Of a stretch of DNA of 64,000 nt, positions 21,101-34,325 are shown in pieces; within the stretch, counting starts at the first letter, position 1, and each line of letters starts with the position of its first letter. A program made the translations under genes and the position numbers. Below the pieces are notes generated by a model. That model had not been told where the DNA came from. It worked only from the letters and a program-made list of their open reading frames with translations, and did not search any database. Origin of the DNA: Lucinisca nassula (lineage: Eukaryota; Mollusca; Bivalvia; Lucinida; Lucinidae); NCBI GenBank assembly GCA_963580285.1, contig OY757011.1, positions 163,399,406-163,463,405 on the forward strand, written 5' to 3'.

Positions 21101-22160
21101 TGTTGAATAGTTGGCGTGTCATACTAAGTTATTTATAAGACTTTCAAGGGGCGTAACAAATCAAAACAAACAAAAAAATCAACACTCTGCATATTTTGCA
21201 ATAGTTTGGTTAATCACTTTAATTTTGATTAAAGGATTTCAATTAAAAAATACATAAAAATATGCCTAACATAAAGTTTTATGAATCTATTCCAGTTTGT
21301 ATTGGTGACAAAATATTTGCTGGTAATAAACCTTTTCATAGTTGAAATTATTTTGATACTAATGGTAAGTTGCGATCCTCCGCGAAAGAAGTCACCTAAC
21401 TCCCAATCGGCTAGCTGATAACTGTCAAGCATACAGGAGTCAGCATATTGGCAGCCTAGGGAAAAGACCTACAACTAATCCCAGCTGGCGAACTGGGGGT
21501 AGCCCCTATGTGCCCTTGGCGCCCGGTTAATTTAAAACATCCGTCAAGTCATCTATTTATTTTGCATCAGGACAAAGAAGAAGAACGTTTAATTCGAAGG
21601 AATGTTTTTTATTGTATCGTGATCCCAAATGGATATCAAAGGAGTCAGTAAAATGTCCATTTAAAGAAGCATTTAACCCAGCTAATTAAGAATCAATTAG
21701 TCCTTACAAAAGAAACATTCTGACTAAAAGACAAAAATTATTCTATTGTGGAAGCAGGCTACAAACCGCATACAAATCCATACACTTTCCACTTGTCTGG
21801 AGCAAAATAATCCGTAATCAAAATTTGCCGCATGACGTTAAATTAAACTGGAAATTTCTTCTGACGAAACGTCAACTTTCAACGTCATTTTCCACGTTTT
21901 ACGCTGATACTCGTAACCGCTGATACTCGTTTTCAGCATTTCTTTTAGGGCTACTGATGAGGCCTTGATGGCCGAAACAAGCTTGTCTGGCCCAAACAAC
22001 AAATGGATTCTGCTATTTTCGTTTTTGAATGCGTTCATGGGTCTCAAAGGGCATCCCTTTTAGCCTTATTTAATACACATGATTTAAAGCAAACTAGACA
22101 TTTGAACAATTTCCTGCAATTGTTTTTAGCGATTGGTGGATTCTATACATGGACTCCTTT
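21101..22160 (+). repeat. Left arm of the giant inverted arrangement
   Basis: Collinear, in reverse complement, with 38345-39078 plus 42343-42626. Matching landmarks include tatttataagactttcaagg, ctaactcccaatcggctagc, gtagcccctatgtgc, gtggaagcaggctacaaacc and ttatttaatacacatgattt. Small differences throughout show the arms are diverged and not an assembly mirror. No protein family was recognised in it. Confidence 0.85.
21948..21993 (+). ncRNA. Type I hammerhead ribozyme pointing into satellite array L
   Basis: Stem I GGGCTA (21948-21953) pairs with TGGCCC (21988-21993) over six positions including a U-G. The core CTGATGA is at 21954-21960, stem II is GGCC-ttgat-GGCC (21961-21973), GAAA is at 21974-21977, palindromic stem III CAAGCTTG at 21978-21985, and TC at 21986-21987. 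Cleavage is expected between 21987 and 21988. All invariant positions are intact. It lies about 150-200 bp upstream of the first satellite monomers on the same strand. Confidence 0.9.
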
Positions 22161-25100
22161 AATAGATAGTTCCCAGCAAGGACAATTTATATAGGTATGT
22201 TTAATAGACTGTTCCCACCAAGGACACTTTCTGTAGGTATGTTTTATAGACTGTTCCAAGCACAGACACTTCTGTAGGTATGTTTATAGACTGTTCCCAG
22301 CCCGGACAATTATATAGGTATGTTAAATAGACTGTTCCCATCAAGGACACTTTTCGTAGTTATGGTTAGTAGACATTTTCCAGCACGAACACTTTCTAAA
22401 GCTTTCATTAAAAGACTGGTCCCAGCATGGACACTTTCTGTAGGTATATTTAAAAGACTGTTCCCACCACGGACACTTTCTGTAGTACGCTTCATAGTCT
22501 GTTCCCAGCACGGACACTTTCTGAAGCTATGTTTAATAGACTGTTCCCATCAAGGACACTTTCTGCAGGTATGTTTGATAGATTGTTCCCAGCACGGACA
22601 TTTCTGTAGATATGGTTAATAGACTGTTCACACCAAGGACACTTTCTGAAGGTATTTTAATAGATTGTTTGCAGCACGGATACTTCTGTTGGTATGTTTA
22701 ATAGACTGTTTCCAACAAGGACACTTTCTATACGTATGTTTAACAAGAAGTTCCCACCAAGCACACTTTCTGTAGCTATGTTTAATAGACTGTTCCAAGC
22801 ATGGACACTTACTGTTGCTATGTTTAATAGACTATTCTCACCAAGGACACTTTCTGTAGCTATGTTTAATAGAATGTTCCCACCAAGGACACTTTCTGTA
22901 GCCATTTATAACAGATTGTTCTCACCAAGGACACTTCATGTAGCTATGTTTAATAGACTGTTCCCAGCATGGACACTTTTTGTAGCTATGTTCAATAGGC
23001 TGTTTTCAGCACGGAGACTTCTGTATATATGTTAAATAGACTGTTTCCAACAAGGACTCTTTCTATACGTATGTTTAATAAACTGTTCCCACCAAGGACA
23101 CTTTCTGTAGCTATGTTTAATAGAATGTCCCCACCAAGGACACTTTCCGTAGCCGTTTTTAAATGACTGTTCCCACAAAAGACACTTCATGTAGCTATGT
23201 TTAATAGACAGTTCCCAACATGGACACTTTTTGTAGGTATGTTTAATAGGCTGTTTCCAGCACGGACACTTCTGTATATATGTTTAATAGACTGTTTGCA
23301 ACAAGGACTCTTTCTGTACGTATGTTTAATAAACTGTTCCCACCAAGGACACTTTCTGTAGCTATGTTTAATAGAATGTCCCCACCAAGGACACTTTCTG
23401 TAGCCGTTTTTAACAGACTGTTCCCACCAAGGACACTTCATGTAGATATGTTTAATAGAATGTTCCCAGCATGGACACTTTTTGTAGCTATGTTTAATAG
23501 AATGTCCCCACGAAGGACACTTTCTGTAGCCATTGTAACTGACTGTTCCAACCAAGGACACTTTCTGTAGCTATGTTTAATAGACTGTTCCCAGCATGGA
23601 CACTTTTTGTAGCTATGTTTAATAGGCTGTTTCCAGCACTGACACTTCTGTATATATGTTTAATAGACTGTTTCCAACAATGACTCTTTCTATACGTATG
23701 TTTAATAAACTGTTCCCACCAAGGACACTTTCTGTAGCTATGTTTAATAGAATGTCCCCAACAAGGACACTTTCTGTAGCCGTTTTTAACAGACTGTTCC
23801 CATCAAGGACACTTCATGTAGCTATGTTTAATAGACTGCTCCCAGCATGAACACTTTTTGTAGCTATGTTTAATAGAATGTTCCCACCAAGGACACTTTC
23901 TGAAGCCATTTTTAACAGATTGTTCCCACCAAGGACACTTCATGTAGCTATGTTTAATAGACTGTTCCTAGCATGGACACTTTTTGTAGCTATGTTAAAT
24001 AGGCTGTTTCCAGCACGGACACTTCTGTGTATATGTTTAATAGACTGTTTCCAAAAAGGACTCTTTCTATACGTATGTTTAATAAACTGTTCCCACCATT
24101 GACACTTTTTGTAGCTATGTTTAATAGAATGTCCCCACCAAGGACACTTTCTGTAGCCGTTTTTAACAGACTGTTCCCACAAAGGACACTTCATGTAGCT
24201 ATGTTTAATAGACTGTTCCCAGCATGGACACTTTTTGTAGCTATGTTCAATAGGCTGTTTCCAGCACGGACACTTCTGTATATATGTTAAATAGACTGTT
24301 TCCAACAAGGACTCTTTCTATACGTATGTTGAATAAACTGTTCCCACCAAGGACACTTTCTGTAGCTATGTTTAATAGAATGTCCCCACCAAGGACACTT
24401 TCTGTAGCCGTTTTTAACAGACTGTTCCCACCAAAGACACTTCATGTAGCTATGTTTAATAGACTGTTCCCAGCATGGACACTTTTTGTAGGTATGTTTA
24501 ATAGGCTGTTTCCAGCACGGACACTTCTGTATATATGTTTAATAGACTGTTTGCAACAAGGACTCTTTCTGTACGTATGTTTAATAAACTGTTCCCACCA
24601 AGGACACTTTCTGTAGCTATGTTTAATAGGATGTCCCCACCAAGGACACTTTCTGTAGCCGTTTTTAACAGACTGTTCCCACCAAGGACACTTCATGTAG
24701 CTATGTTTAATAGAATGTTCCCAGCATGGACACTTTTTGTAGCTATGTTTAATAGAATAATCCCACCAAGGACACTTTCTGTAGCCATTTTTAACTGACT
24801 GTTCCAACCAAGGACACTTCATGTAGCTATGTTTAATAGACTGTTCCCAGCATGGACACTTTTTGTAGCTATGTTTAATAGGCTGTTTCCAGCACGGACA
24901 CTTCTGTGTATATGTTTAATAGACTGTTTCCAACAAGGACTCTTTCTATACGTATGTTTAATAAACTGTTCCCACCAAGGACACTTTCTGTAGCTATGTT
25001 TAATAGAATGTCCCCACCAAGGACACTTTCTGTAGCCGTTTTTAACAGACTGTTCCCACCAAGGACACTTCATGTAGCTATGTTTAATAGACTGCTCCCA

Positions 25101-28100
25101 GCATGAACACTTTTTGTAGCTATGTTTAATAGAATGTTCCCACCAAGGACACTTTCTGAAGCCATTTTTAACAGATTGTTCCCACCAAGGACACTTCATG
25201 TAGCTATGTTTAATATACTGTTCCTAGCATGGACACTTTTTGTAGCTATGTTAAATAGGCTGTTTCCAGCACGGACACTTCTGTGTATATGTTTAATAGA
25301 CTGTTTCCAACAAGGACTCTTTCTATACGTATGTTTAATAAACTGTTCCCACCAAGGACACTTTCTGTAGCTATGTTTAATAGAATGTCCCCACCAAGGA
25401 CACTTTCTGTAGCCGTTTTTAACAGACTGTTCCCACAAAGGACACTTCATGTAGCTATGTTTAATAGACTGTTCTCAGCATGAACACTTTTTGTAGCTAT
25501 GTTTAATAGGCTGTTTCCAGCACGGACACTTCTGTATATATGTTTAATAGACTGTTTCCAACAAGGACTCTTTCTATACGTATGTTTAATAAACTGTTCC
25601 CACCAAGGACACTTTCTGTAGCTATGTTTAATAGAATGTCCCCACCAAGGACACTTTCTGTAGCCGTTTTTAACAGACTGTTCCCACCAAGGACACTTCA
25701 TGTAGCTATGTTTAATAGAATGTTCCCAGCATGGACACTTTTTGTAGCTATGTTTAATAGAATGTTCCCACCAAGGACACTTTCTGTAGCCATTTTTAAC
25801 AGACTGTTCCCACCAAAGACACTTCATGTAGCTATGTTTAATAGACTGTTCGCAGCATGGACACTTTTTGTAGCTATGTTTAATAGGCTGTATCCAGTAC
25901 GGACACTTCTGTATATATATGTTTAATAGACTGTTTCCAACAAGGACTCTTTCTATACGTATGTTTAATAAACTGTTCCCACCAAGGACACTTTCTGTAG
26001 CTATGTTTAATAGAATGTCCCCACCAAGGACACTTTCTGTAGCCGTTTTTAACAGACTGTTCCCACCAAGGACACTTCATGTAGCTATGTTTAATAGACT
26101 GTTCCCAGCATGGACACTTTTTGTAGCTATGTTAAATAGGCTGTTTCCAGCACGGACACTTCTGTATATATGTTTAATAGACTGTTTCCAACAAGGACTC
26201 TTTCTATACGTATGTTTAATAAACTGTTCCCACCAAGGACACTTTCTGTAGCTATGTTTAATAGAATGTCCCCACCAAGGACACTTTCTGTAGCCGTTTT
26301 AACAGACTGTTCCCACCAAGGACACTTCATGTAGCTATGTTTAATAGAATGTTCCCAGCATGGACACTTTTTGTAGCTATGTTTAATAGGCTGTTTCCAG
26401 CACGGACACTTCTGTATATATATTTAATAGACTGTTTCCAACAAGGACTCTTTCTATACGTATGTTTAATAAACTGTTCCCACCAAGGACACTTTTTGTA
26501 GCTATGTTTAATAGAATGTCCCCACCAAGGACACTTTCTGTAGCCGTTTTTAACAGACTGTTCCCACCAAGGACACTTCATGTAGCTATGTTTAATAGAA
26601 TGTTCCCAGCATGGACACTTTTTGTAGCTATGTTTAATAGAATGTTCCCACCAAGGACACTTTCTGTAGCCATTTTTAACAGACTGTTCCCACCAAAGAC
26701 ACTTCATGTAGCTATGTTTAATAGACTGTTCGCAGCATGGACACTTTTTGTAGCTATGTTTAATAGGCTATTTCCAGTACGGACACTTCTGTATGTATGT
26801 TTAATAGACCGTTTCCAACAAGGACTCTTTCTATACGTATGTTTAATAAACTGTTCCCACCAAGGACACTTTCTGTATTTATGTTTAATAGAATGTACAC
26901 ACCAAGGACACTTTCTGTAGCCGTTTTTAACAGACTGTTCCCACCAAGGACACTTCATGTAGCTATGTTTAATAGACTGTTCCCAGCATGGACACTTTTT
27001 GTAGCTATGTTTAATAGGCTGTTTCCAGCACGGACACTTCTGTATATATGTTAAATAGACTGTTTCCAACAAGGACTCTTTCTATACGTATGTTTAATAA
27101 ACTGTTCCCACCAAGGACATTTTCTGTAGCTATGTTTAATAGAATGTCCCCACCAAGGACACTTTCGGTTGCCGTTTTTAACAGACTGTTCCCACCAAGG
27201 ACACTTCATGTAGCTATGTTTAATAGAATGTTCCCAGCATGGACACTTTTTGTAGCTGTGTTTAATAGGCTGTTTCCAGCACGGACACTTCTGTGTATAT
27301 ATTTAATAGACTGTTTCCAACAAGGACTCTTTCTATACGTATGTTTAATAAACTGTTCCCACCAAGGACACTTTCTGTAGCTATGTTTAATAGAATGTCC
27401 CCACCAAGGACACTTTCTGTAGCCGTTTTTAACAGACTGTTCCCACCAAGGACACTTCATGTAGCTATGTTTAATAGAATGTTCCCAGCATGAACACTTT
27501 TTGTAGCTATGTTTAATAGAATGTTCCCACCAAGGACACTTTCTGTAGCCATTTTGTAACAGACTGTTCCCACCAAAGACACTTCATGTAGCTCTGTTTA
27601 ATAGACTGTTCGCAGCATGGACATTTTTGTAGCTATGTTTAATAGGCTATTTCCAGTACGGACACTTCTGTATGTATGTTTAATAGACTGTTTCCAACAA
27701 GGACTCTTTCTATACGTATGTTTAATAAACTGTTCCCACCAAGGACACTTTCTGTAGCTATGTTTAATAGAATGTCCCCACCAAGGACACTTTCTGTAGC
27801 CGTTTTTAACAGACTGTTCCCACCAAGGACACTTCATGTAGCTATGTTTAATAAAATGTTCCCAGCATGGACACTTTTTGTAGCTATGTTTAATAGGCTG
27901 TTTCCAGCACGAACACTTCTGTATATATGTTTAATAGACTGTTTCCAACAAGGACTCTTTCTATACGAATGTTTAATAAACTGTTCCCACCAAGGACACT
28001 CTTTGTAGCTATGTTTAATAGAATGTCCCCACCAAGGACACTTTCTGTAGCCGTTTTTAACAGACTGTTCCAACCAAGGACACTTTCTGTAGCTATGTTT

Positions 28101-29330
28101 AATAGACTGTTCCCAGCATGGACACTTTTTGTAGCTATGTTTAATAGGCTGTTTCCAGCACTGACACTTCTGTATATATGTTTAATAGACTGTTTCCAAC
28201 AAGGACTCTTTCTAGACGTATGTTTAATAAACTGTTCCCACCAAGGACACTCTCTGTAGCTATGTTTAATAGAATGTCCCCACCAAGGACACTTTCTGTA
28301 GCCGTTTTTAACAGACTGTTCCCACCAAGGACACTTCATGTAGCTATGTTTAATAGACTGTTCCCAGCATGGACACTTTTTGTAGTTATGTTTAATAGAA
28401 TGTTCCCACCAAGGACACTTTCTGTAGACATTTTTAACAGACTGTTCCCACCAAGGACACTTCATGTAGCTATGTTTAATAGACTGTTCCCAGCATGGAC
28501 ACTTCATGTAGCTATGTTTAATAGACTGTTCCCAGCATGGACACTTTTTGTAGCTATGTTTAATAGAATGTTCCCACCAAGGACACTTTCTGTAGCCGTT
28601 TTAACAGACTGTTCCCACCAAGGACACTTCATGTAGCTATGTTTAATAAACTGTTCCCAGCATGGACACTTTTTGTAGCTATGTTTAATAGAATGTTCCC
28701 ACCAAGGACACTTTCTGTAGCCATTTTTAACAGACTGTTCCCACCAAGGACACTTCATGTAGCTATGTTTAATAGACTGTTCCCAGCATGGACACCTTTT
28801 TTAGCTATGTTTAATAGGCTGTTTCCAGCTAGGACACCTCTGTATATATGTTTAATAGACTATTTCCAACAAGGACTCTTTCTATACGTATGTTTAATAA
28901 ACTGTTCCCACCAAGGACACTTATGTAGCTATGTTTAATAGAATGTCCCCACCAAGGACACTTTCTGTAGCCGTGTTTAATAGACTGTTGGCACCAAGGA
29001 CACTTTCTGTAATTATGTTTAATAGACTGTTCCCGACAAGGATACTTTCTGTAGCTATGAATATTAGTCTCTTCGCAACACGGATACTTCTGAAGGTATG
29101 TTCAATAGACGGACGGACACTCCTGTAGGTATGTTTAATAGACTGTTCGCACCACGGACACTGTCTGAACCTATGTCAGGTAGACTGTTCCCATCACGGA
29201 AACTCACTGGAGCTATGATTTATAGACTGTTCCCATCACGTACACTTCTGTAGGTATGTTTAATAGACTGTTCCCAGCACGGACGGTTTCTGAAGCTATG
29301 TTCAATACACTGTATCCACCAAAGACACTT
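22161..29330 (+). repeat. Satellite array L: 42-bp monomer with 6-mer and 9-mer higher-order units
   Basis: The monomer is of the form tgtttaatagactgttccca then ccaaggacactttctgtagc plus ta (42 bp), about 170 copies. Six types recur in fixed order: A (tttccaacaaggactctttc), B, C (aatgtccccacc), D (acttcatgtagc), E (cagcatggacac) and F (cagcacggacac, 41 bp), giving 251 bp. A second form adds three monomers for 377 bp. A-type monomers start near 23033, 23280, 23655, 24030, 24283, 24536, 24909, 25286, 25540, 25919, 26170, 26421, 26798, 27049, 27300, 27676, 27928, 28179 and 28846. The edges (22161-22690 and 29080-29330) are more diverged than the centre. Long frames exist because 42 is divisible by three; frame shifts at each F monomer. 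Confidence 0.95.
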
Positions 29331-29920
29331 GTTTCATATGTCGGGGGCTGGCAAAACGTATATGTGACGGGACAACACGAGGGAACCTCGAATCTATGTC
29401 CACTTGTGGGGCACTAACGCAAAGGAAATTCTAAGATACTTAGAATCCTTTACAATATTTATATGGAATAAGTCTAATATTTATAAACAACACTGGTTAC
29501 ATAATTTTACAAAGACAAACTTAAAGGGACAGTTGACTCGCAATCTATTCCACTTAGGTTAAGACAGAATGAAAATTAGTCTGGGCCCAATTAAATTTCT
29601 GTCTTAATACAAGTGGAATACACTTGAATCACACTTGAATTACACATGAAGTACACACACTCATTCACACCCTCAAATACTTAACATAATGTTCTTTCTC
29701 CCTTCCTGTTGATGATAAGGACCTGATGAGTGTTTATGGCACCATAATGTTTTATATAAACATTATATTAACCAGTATATTCACAGTAATGACTGTTTCA
29801 CAAACCAGTTTTTGCCTCTGTGTTATACCGTGGCGATTACATCTATAGCTGCTCACCGCCGAATAAAATGTAGTAACAGGGGTGGGGGACACATAAACCC
29901 CTTTACATCATTCTATACTC
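29331..29920. other. Spacer start; one hairpin, no gene
   Basis: attccacttaggttaagaca near 29550 is largely complementary to tgtcttaatacaagtggaat near 29600, a stem of about 20 bp with loop. Otherwise nothing was recognised. Confidence 0.5.
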
Positions 29921-29924
29921 ATCA

Positions 29925-30055
29925 TCCATATCATCACTGCCTCATATCACTGATGCCTCATATCACTGATGCCTCGTATCACCGTTGTCTTATATCAACG
30001 ATGCCTCATATTAACGATGCCTTATATCAACAATGCCTCATATCAATGATTGACG
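29925..30055 (+). repeat. 16-bp minisatellite, about eight diverged units
   Basis: Units of the form tgcctcatatcactga repeated from about 29938, drifting to tgcctcatattaacga and similar. Confidence 0.8.
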
Positions 30056-30089
30056 TCAGGTGAGCGATTCAGGCTGCAATGTTGATATT

Positions 30090-30192
30090 CTATAAGTGTC
30101 ACTGCAATGTCTCAAACACGGACAGTGGGCGCCCACGAAGGACTGTTCCGGACAAGGTCATAGTGTTGCGTGTTGCAATTATATACTGTAGC
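30090..30192 (+). repeat. Second copy of the arm terminal module
   Basis: Matches the reverse complement of 20997-21100 closely (cgaaggactgttccggacaa, gtgttgcgtgttgcaattat). It lies inside the spacer between the two arrays and next to element C. Confidence 0.7.
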
Positions 30193-30256
30193 CTGTATTA
30201 CGTGCTATTCGACGTTTAACATTGACAGAGTGCAAATGCCATTTGTAGTTTTGCTT

Positions 30257-31824
30257 TTTAGCTCACCTGTCACGTAGTGACGAGGTGAACTTTTGGGAGC
30301 ACTTTTTGTCCGGCGTCCGTCGTGCGTGTGTGCGTGTGTGCGTGTGTGCGTGCGTAAACTTTTTCTACAAATGAAATCTCCTCCTAAACCACTGATCGGA
30401 TTTTAACCAAATTTCACAGGAATGATCCTTAGGTGGTCCCCTTTCAAAGTTGTTCAAATGGTTCCGTTCCACTGCACATCTAGGTCACAGGAGCTAAAAA
30501 TAGATTTTTAAAATGAAAACTTTAAAAATCTTCTTCTCTGAAACCGAAAGGCCCAGGTCTTCGATATTTGGTATGAAGCTTCATCTAGTGGACCTCTACC
30601 AAGATTGTTCAAATTATGGCCCTTGGGCCAGAAATGCCCCCGCCCCGGGGGCCTTTGGGTTTACATAGGCTTATATAGGGAAAATCTTTAAAAATCTTCT
30701 TCTCTGAAACCACAAGGCCCAGGTCTTTGATATTTGGTGTGAAGCTTCACCTAGTGGACTTCTACCAAGATTGTTCAAATTATAGCCCTAGGGCCAAAAC
30801 TGCCCCCGCCCCGGGGGCCTTTGGTTTTTAATAGGCTTTACAGGGAAAATCTTTAAAAATCTTCTTCTCTGAAACTGCAAGGCTCAGATCTTTGATATTT
30901 AGTGTGAAGCTTCATCTAGTGGACCTCTACTTAGATTGTTCAAATTATAGCCCTGGGGCTAAAAATGCCCCTGCCCCAGGGGCCTTTGGTTTTACATAGG
31001 CTTATATAGGGAAAATCTTTAAAATATTCTTCTCTGAAACCGAAAGGCCCAGGTCTTCAATATTTGGTATGAAGCTTCATCTGGTGGACCTCTATCAAGA
31101 TTGTTCAAATTATGGCCCTTGGGCCAGAAATGCCCCCGCCCCGGGGGCCTTTGTGTTTACATAGGCTTGTATAGGGAAAATCTTTAAAAATCGTCTTCTC
31201 TGAAACCACAAGGCCCAGGTCTTTGATATTTGGTGTGAAGTTTCACTTAGTGGACCTCTACCAAGATTGTTCAAATTATAGCCCCAGGGCCAAAAATGCC
31301 CCTGCCGCGGGGGTGGGGGGGGGGGGGGGTCTTTGGTTTTACATAGGCTTATACAGGGAAAATCTTTAAAAATCTTCTTCTCTGAAACCGCAAGGCCCAG
31401 GTCTTTGATATTTGGTGTGAAGCTTCACCTAGTGGACCTCTACCAAGATTGTTCAAATTATAGCCCCGGAGCCAAAAATGCCCCCACCTTGGGGGCCTTT
31501 GGTTTTACACAGGCTTATACAGGGAAAATCTTTAAAAATCTTCTTCTTTGAAACCGCAAGGCTCAGATCTTTGATATTTGGTGTTAAGCTTCATCTAGTG
31601 GACCTCTACCAAGATTGTTCAAATTATAGCCCTTGGGCCAAAAATGCCCCATCCCTGGGGCCCTTTGGTTTTTCATAGGCTTATATAGGGAAAATATTTA
31701 AAAATCTTCTCAGGTCTTTGATATTTGGTATGAAGCTTCACCTAGTATAGCCCTTGAGCCAAGAATGTACTAGAGACACTGATTTTCAGGTGAGCGATTC
31801 AGGGCCCTCTGGGCCCTCTTGTTT
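30257..31824 (-). mobile_element. Tandem-core element C, complete, seven T1 units
   Basis: On the minus strand the 5' end (31824 downwards) is ACAAGAGGGCCCAGAGGGCC then ctgaatcGCTCACCtgaaaa, with a perfect GGGCCC stem-loop. The core is seven units of about 157-180 bp of type T1 between 31760 and 30520. Near the 3' end lies a gcacgcacacacg-type tract (30320-30352), and the 3' hairpin pairs GTTCACC-tcgtcactacgtgac-AGGTGAGCTAAAAA (30295 to 30257). The whole copy is end-to-end, about 1.57 kb, with no protein-coding capacity. Confidence 0.8.
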
Positions 31825-31849
31825 GTGCTTCATGTTAGCACGTATGGAC

Positions 31850-32405
31850 ATGAAGTTGTAAAACAATAAAACAACGGGCTAAATCCCGCCCACAATATCG
31901 CAACATTTTCTGACTCCGAGAGAACGCATTGTTTGAAGAAAGGATAGGCATGCCCTCTGCCAGGCTGATCAGGCTCGGAAGAGCCCAGAGGGACCTAAGG
32001 TCTGTGTCAATGAATGCGTCTTAAGGAACAGGAGAATATATGATTTAAGGTTGAGGATCCGAACGGTTTCTTATATAAGGACTTTCATGATAAGAGGGGT
32101 GGGTCATGCCCCAGGGGACCCCGGTGTATCCAAGGTCAATGTCGTTAAATGCATCTTACCATAAGAAACAAGAATACATTGTTTATGGGTGGGGATCATA
32201 AGCAGTTTCCGAGTTATTGCACATTTTATGAAATGAAGGGGTAGGACATGCCCACGGGTGACCCATTGGGAACCAAGATCTATGTCAGTATATGTGGTTA
32301 TCATAAGGAACAAGAATATAATATAGTCTATAGGGTGTTCCATTAATTCTGTCACTGTTTCGTGACCATACTGCACTAAAAGAGTAAGGGGTGCAATAAA
32401 AAACA
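31850..32405 (+). repeat. About three units of core type T6 (as in element K)
   Basis: Landmarks aatgcgtctta, ataaggaacaagaatat and ggtggggatc recur about every 150 bp, matching 61200-63240. The ends of the element they came from were not found. Confidence 0.65.
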
Positions 32406-33330
32406 ACAAGAGGACCATTATGGTCCTGTATCGCTAACCTGAGTACAAGTCTGTTCAACACTTCCTCAGAATAAACAATTTGAAGTTTTCCACAATTGGC
32501 CATTATGACCTACATAGTGGAACCAGGTGAACGAATCTGAACAAGGTCGATGTCAGGATGTATCTGACCGAGTGTGATCAAAATCCATGAGAAAAATCCG
32601 TTTGAAAATTTCCACCATGTCAGCCATAATATGACCTGCTTATGAACTGGAGCAGAAACATTTGAACAAATCTGAGAAAGATCAATGTCAGGATGCTAAT
32701 GACCAAGTTTGATCAAATTCCAATCAAAGGTTCATGAGAAGTTGTTTGAAGTTTTTTATGATGCCAGCCATTTTGACCTACTTATGCACTGGATAAATTT
32801 GCATAAATTTGAGACTGGTCCATAATTATATGGATGCTTCTGACCAAGTTTCATCAAATTCTGTTTATCTGTTCATGAGAAAAAGCCATTTTATTTTTTT
32901 CAAGATGACAGCCATTTTGACCTACTTATGCAGTAAAGGTAACCATTTGCAAAAAATTGAGACTGGTCCAAATAAGGATGCTTCTGACCAAGTTTGATCT
33001 GTTCATGAGAAAAAGCCATGTAAAGTTATTTCAAGATGGCGGCCATAATGACCTACTTATTCATTGGAGAGGGCTCATTTGAATAAAACTGAGAAAGGTT
33101 GATGCCAAGATGCTTCAGCTCAAGTTTGGACATTAGTTTTTGAAGAGCTGTTGTTTGAACAAAATACACTTCGTAAATACAAACTATGTCACTGTGACCT
33201 AATTTCACTACAGATTTGGATGATATGAATAATCTTGAGAACCAAGGTCCCAACGATGTCTCATACCAATTTTGAGTCAACTATACCAAGCTTTTTCGGA
33301 TACTAAGTCAATTTAGTTGTTTTGCTATTT
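32406..33330 (+). mobile_element. Tandem-core element D (GCTAACC/GCTCACC end family)
   Basis: The 5' end is ACAAGAGGACCATTATGGTCC then tgtatcGCTAACCtgagt with a clean stem-loop. The core is about five units of about 145 bp (tgcttctgaccaagtttgat, ttcatgagaaaaagcc, gccattttgacctacttatg). It ends against the hairpin at 33331-33356. Confidence 0.7.
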
Positions 33331-34325
33331 TTAGCTCACTGAGACGAAGTCTCAGTGTAGCTATTGTGATCAATTTTTGTCTGTCCGTCCGTCCGTCCGT
33401 CAACACTTGTTCAAACGACTTCTTCTCCGAAACCACTGCACCTACGACTCTCAAAATTTATGTGCAGCATGATCAGACTCGAGACTTACAAGTTTGCAAA
33501 AATTATCCGGGTCGACAATCCAAGATGGCCGCCGTTACTAAAAATAGCAAAAGCAACTAAATCGACTTTTCTCTAGAACCGCATGGTATAATTGGCTGAT
33601 TTTTGGTATTGAGCTTCGATGGGCACTAGGTTCTCAAATTTATAAACAAAAACTCTGTAGTGGAATTAGGTCACGGTGACCTACTTTATATTTACGACAT
33701 ATATTTTGTTCAAATGGCATCTCCTCGAAAACCAATGCTCAGATTTTGACCAAACTTGATCTGAAGCATTCTGATATCAGCATTTCTCAGATTTGTTCAA
33801 ATGGTATCGCCTCGATGCATAAGTAGGTCATAATGGAAAAACTTCAAACTGCTAATTCTCGTGAACTGGTGAAAGGGATTTGATCAGACATGGTCAGAAG
33901 CATCCATGCATCAACCAGTATTAGATATATTCAAATGGTTCCACTCCGATGCATAAGTAGGTCAAAATGGTCGATATCGGGAAAACCTCAAACCGCTGAT
34001 TCTCGTGAATGGATGAACAGAATTTGATTAAACATGGTCAGAAGCATCCTTACATCAAACTGTATCAGATTTATTCGAATGGTTCCACTCCGATGCAAAA
34101 GTAGGTCATAATGGCTGACATCGTGAAAAAACATCAAATTGCTGATTCTCATTAATGGCTGAACGGAATTTGATCAAACTTGGTCAGAAAGATCCTTACA
34201 TCAACCTGTATCAGATTTATTCAAATGGTTCCACTCCAATGCATAACTAGGTGATAATGGCCGACATCATGAAATAATTTAAACTGCTGATTCTCTTTAA
34301 TGGATGAACAGAATTGGATCAAACT
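33331..34325 (-). mobile_element. Second element with D-type core, opposite orientation, 5' end lost in satellite
   Basis: Its 3' hairpin is CACTGAGACTTCGTCTCAGTGAGCT broken here as CACTGAGAC-ttc-GTCTCAGTG (33338-33356), followed by AGCTAAAAATAG on the minus strand. A gacggacggacgg tract lies at 33381-33402. The core is about five units of the same 145-bp type as element D but inverted. Together with D it makes a roughly 1.8-kb head-to-head pair. At 34325 it is cut by array R. Confidence 0.7.

Noticed and set aside
22310..29128. Long open frames of 60-205 codons on both strands with 14-residue repeats (MFNRLFPPRTLSVA type and KCPWWEQSIKHSYR type)
   Set aside because: The 42-bp monomer is a multiple of three, so any stop-free frame stays open through the array. 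Each 41-bp F monomer shifts the frame and the protein text changes, several frames are open at once, and there is no start context or non-repeat domain.
22161..29330. CRISPR-like array
   Set aside because: There are no unique spacers between identical repeats; monomers are contiguous and diverge gradually, and the DNA is eukaryotic.
29331..30090. Origin or control region of the supposed giant element
   Set aside because: Only one hairpin and a 16-bp minisatellite are visible; nothing specific supports it.
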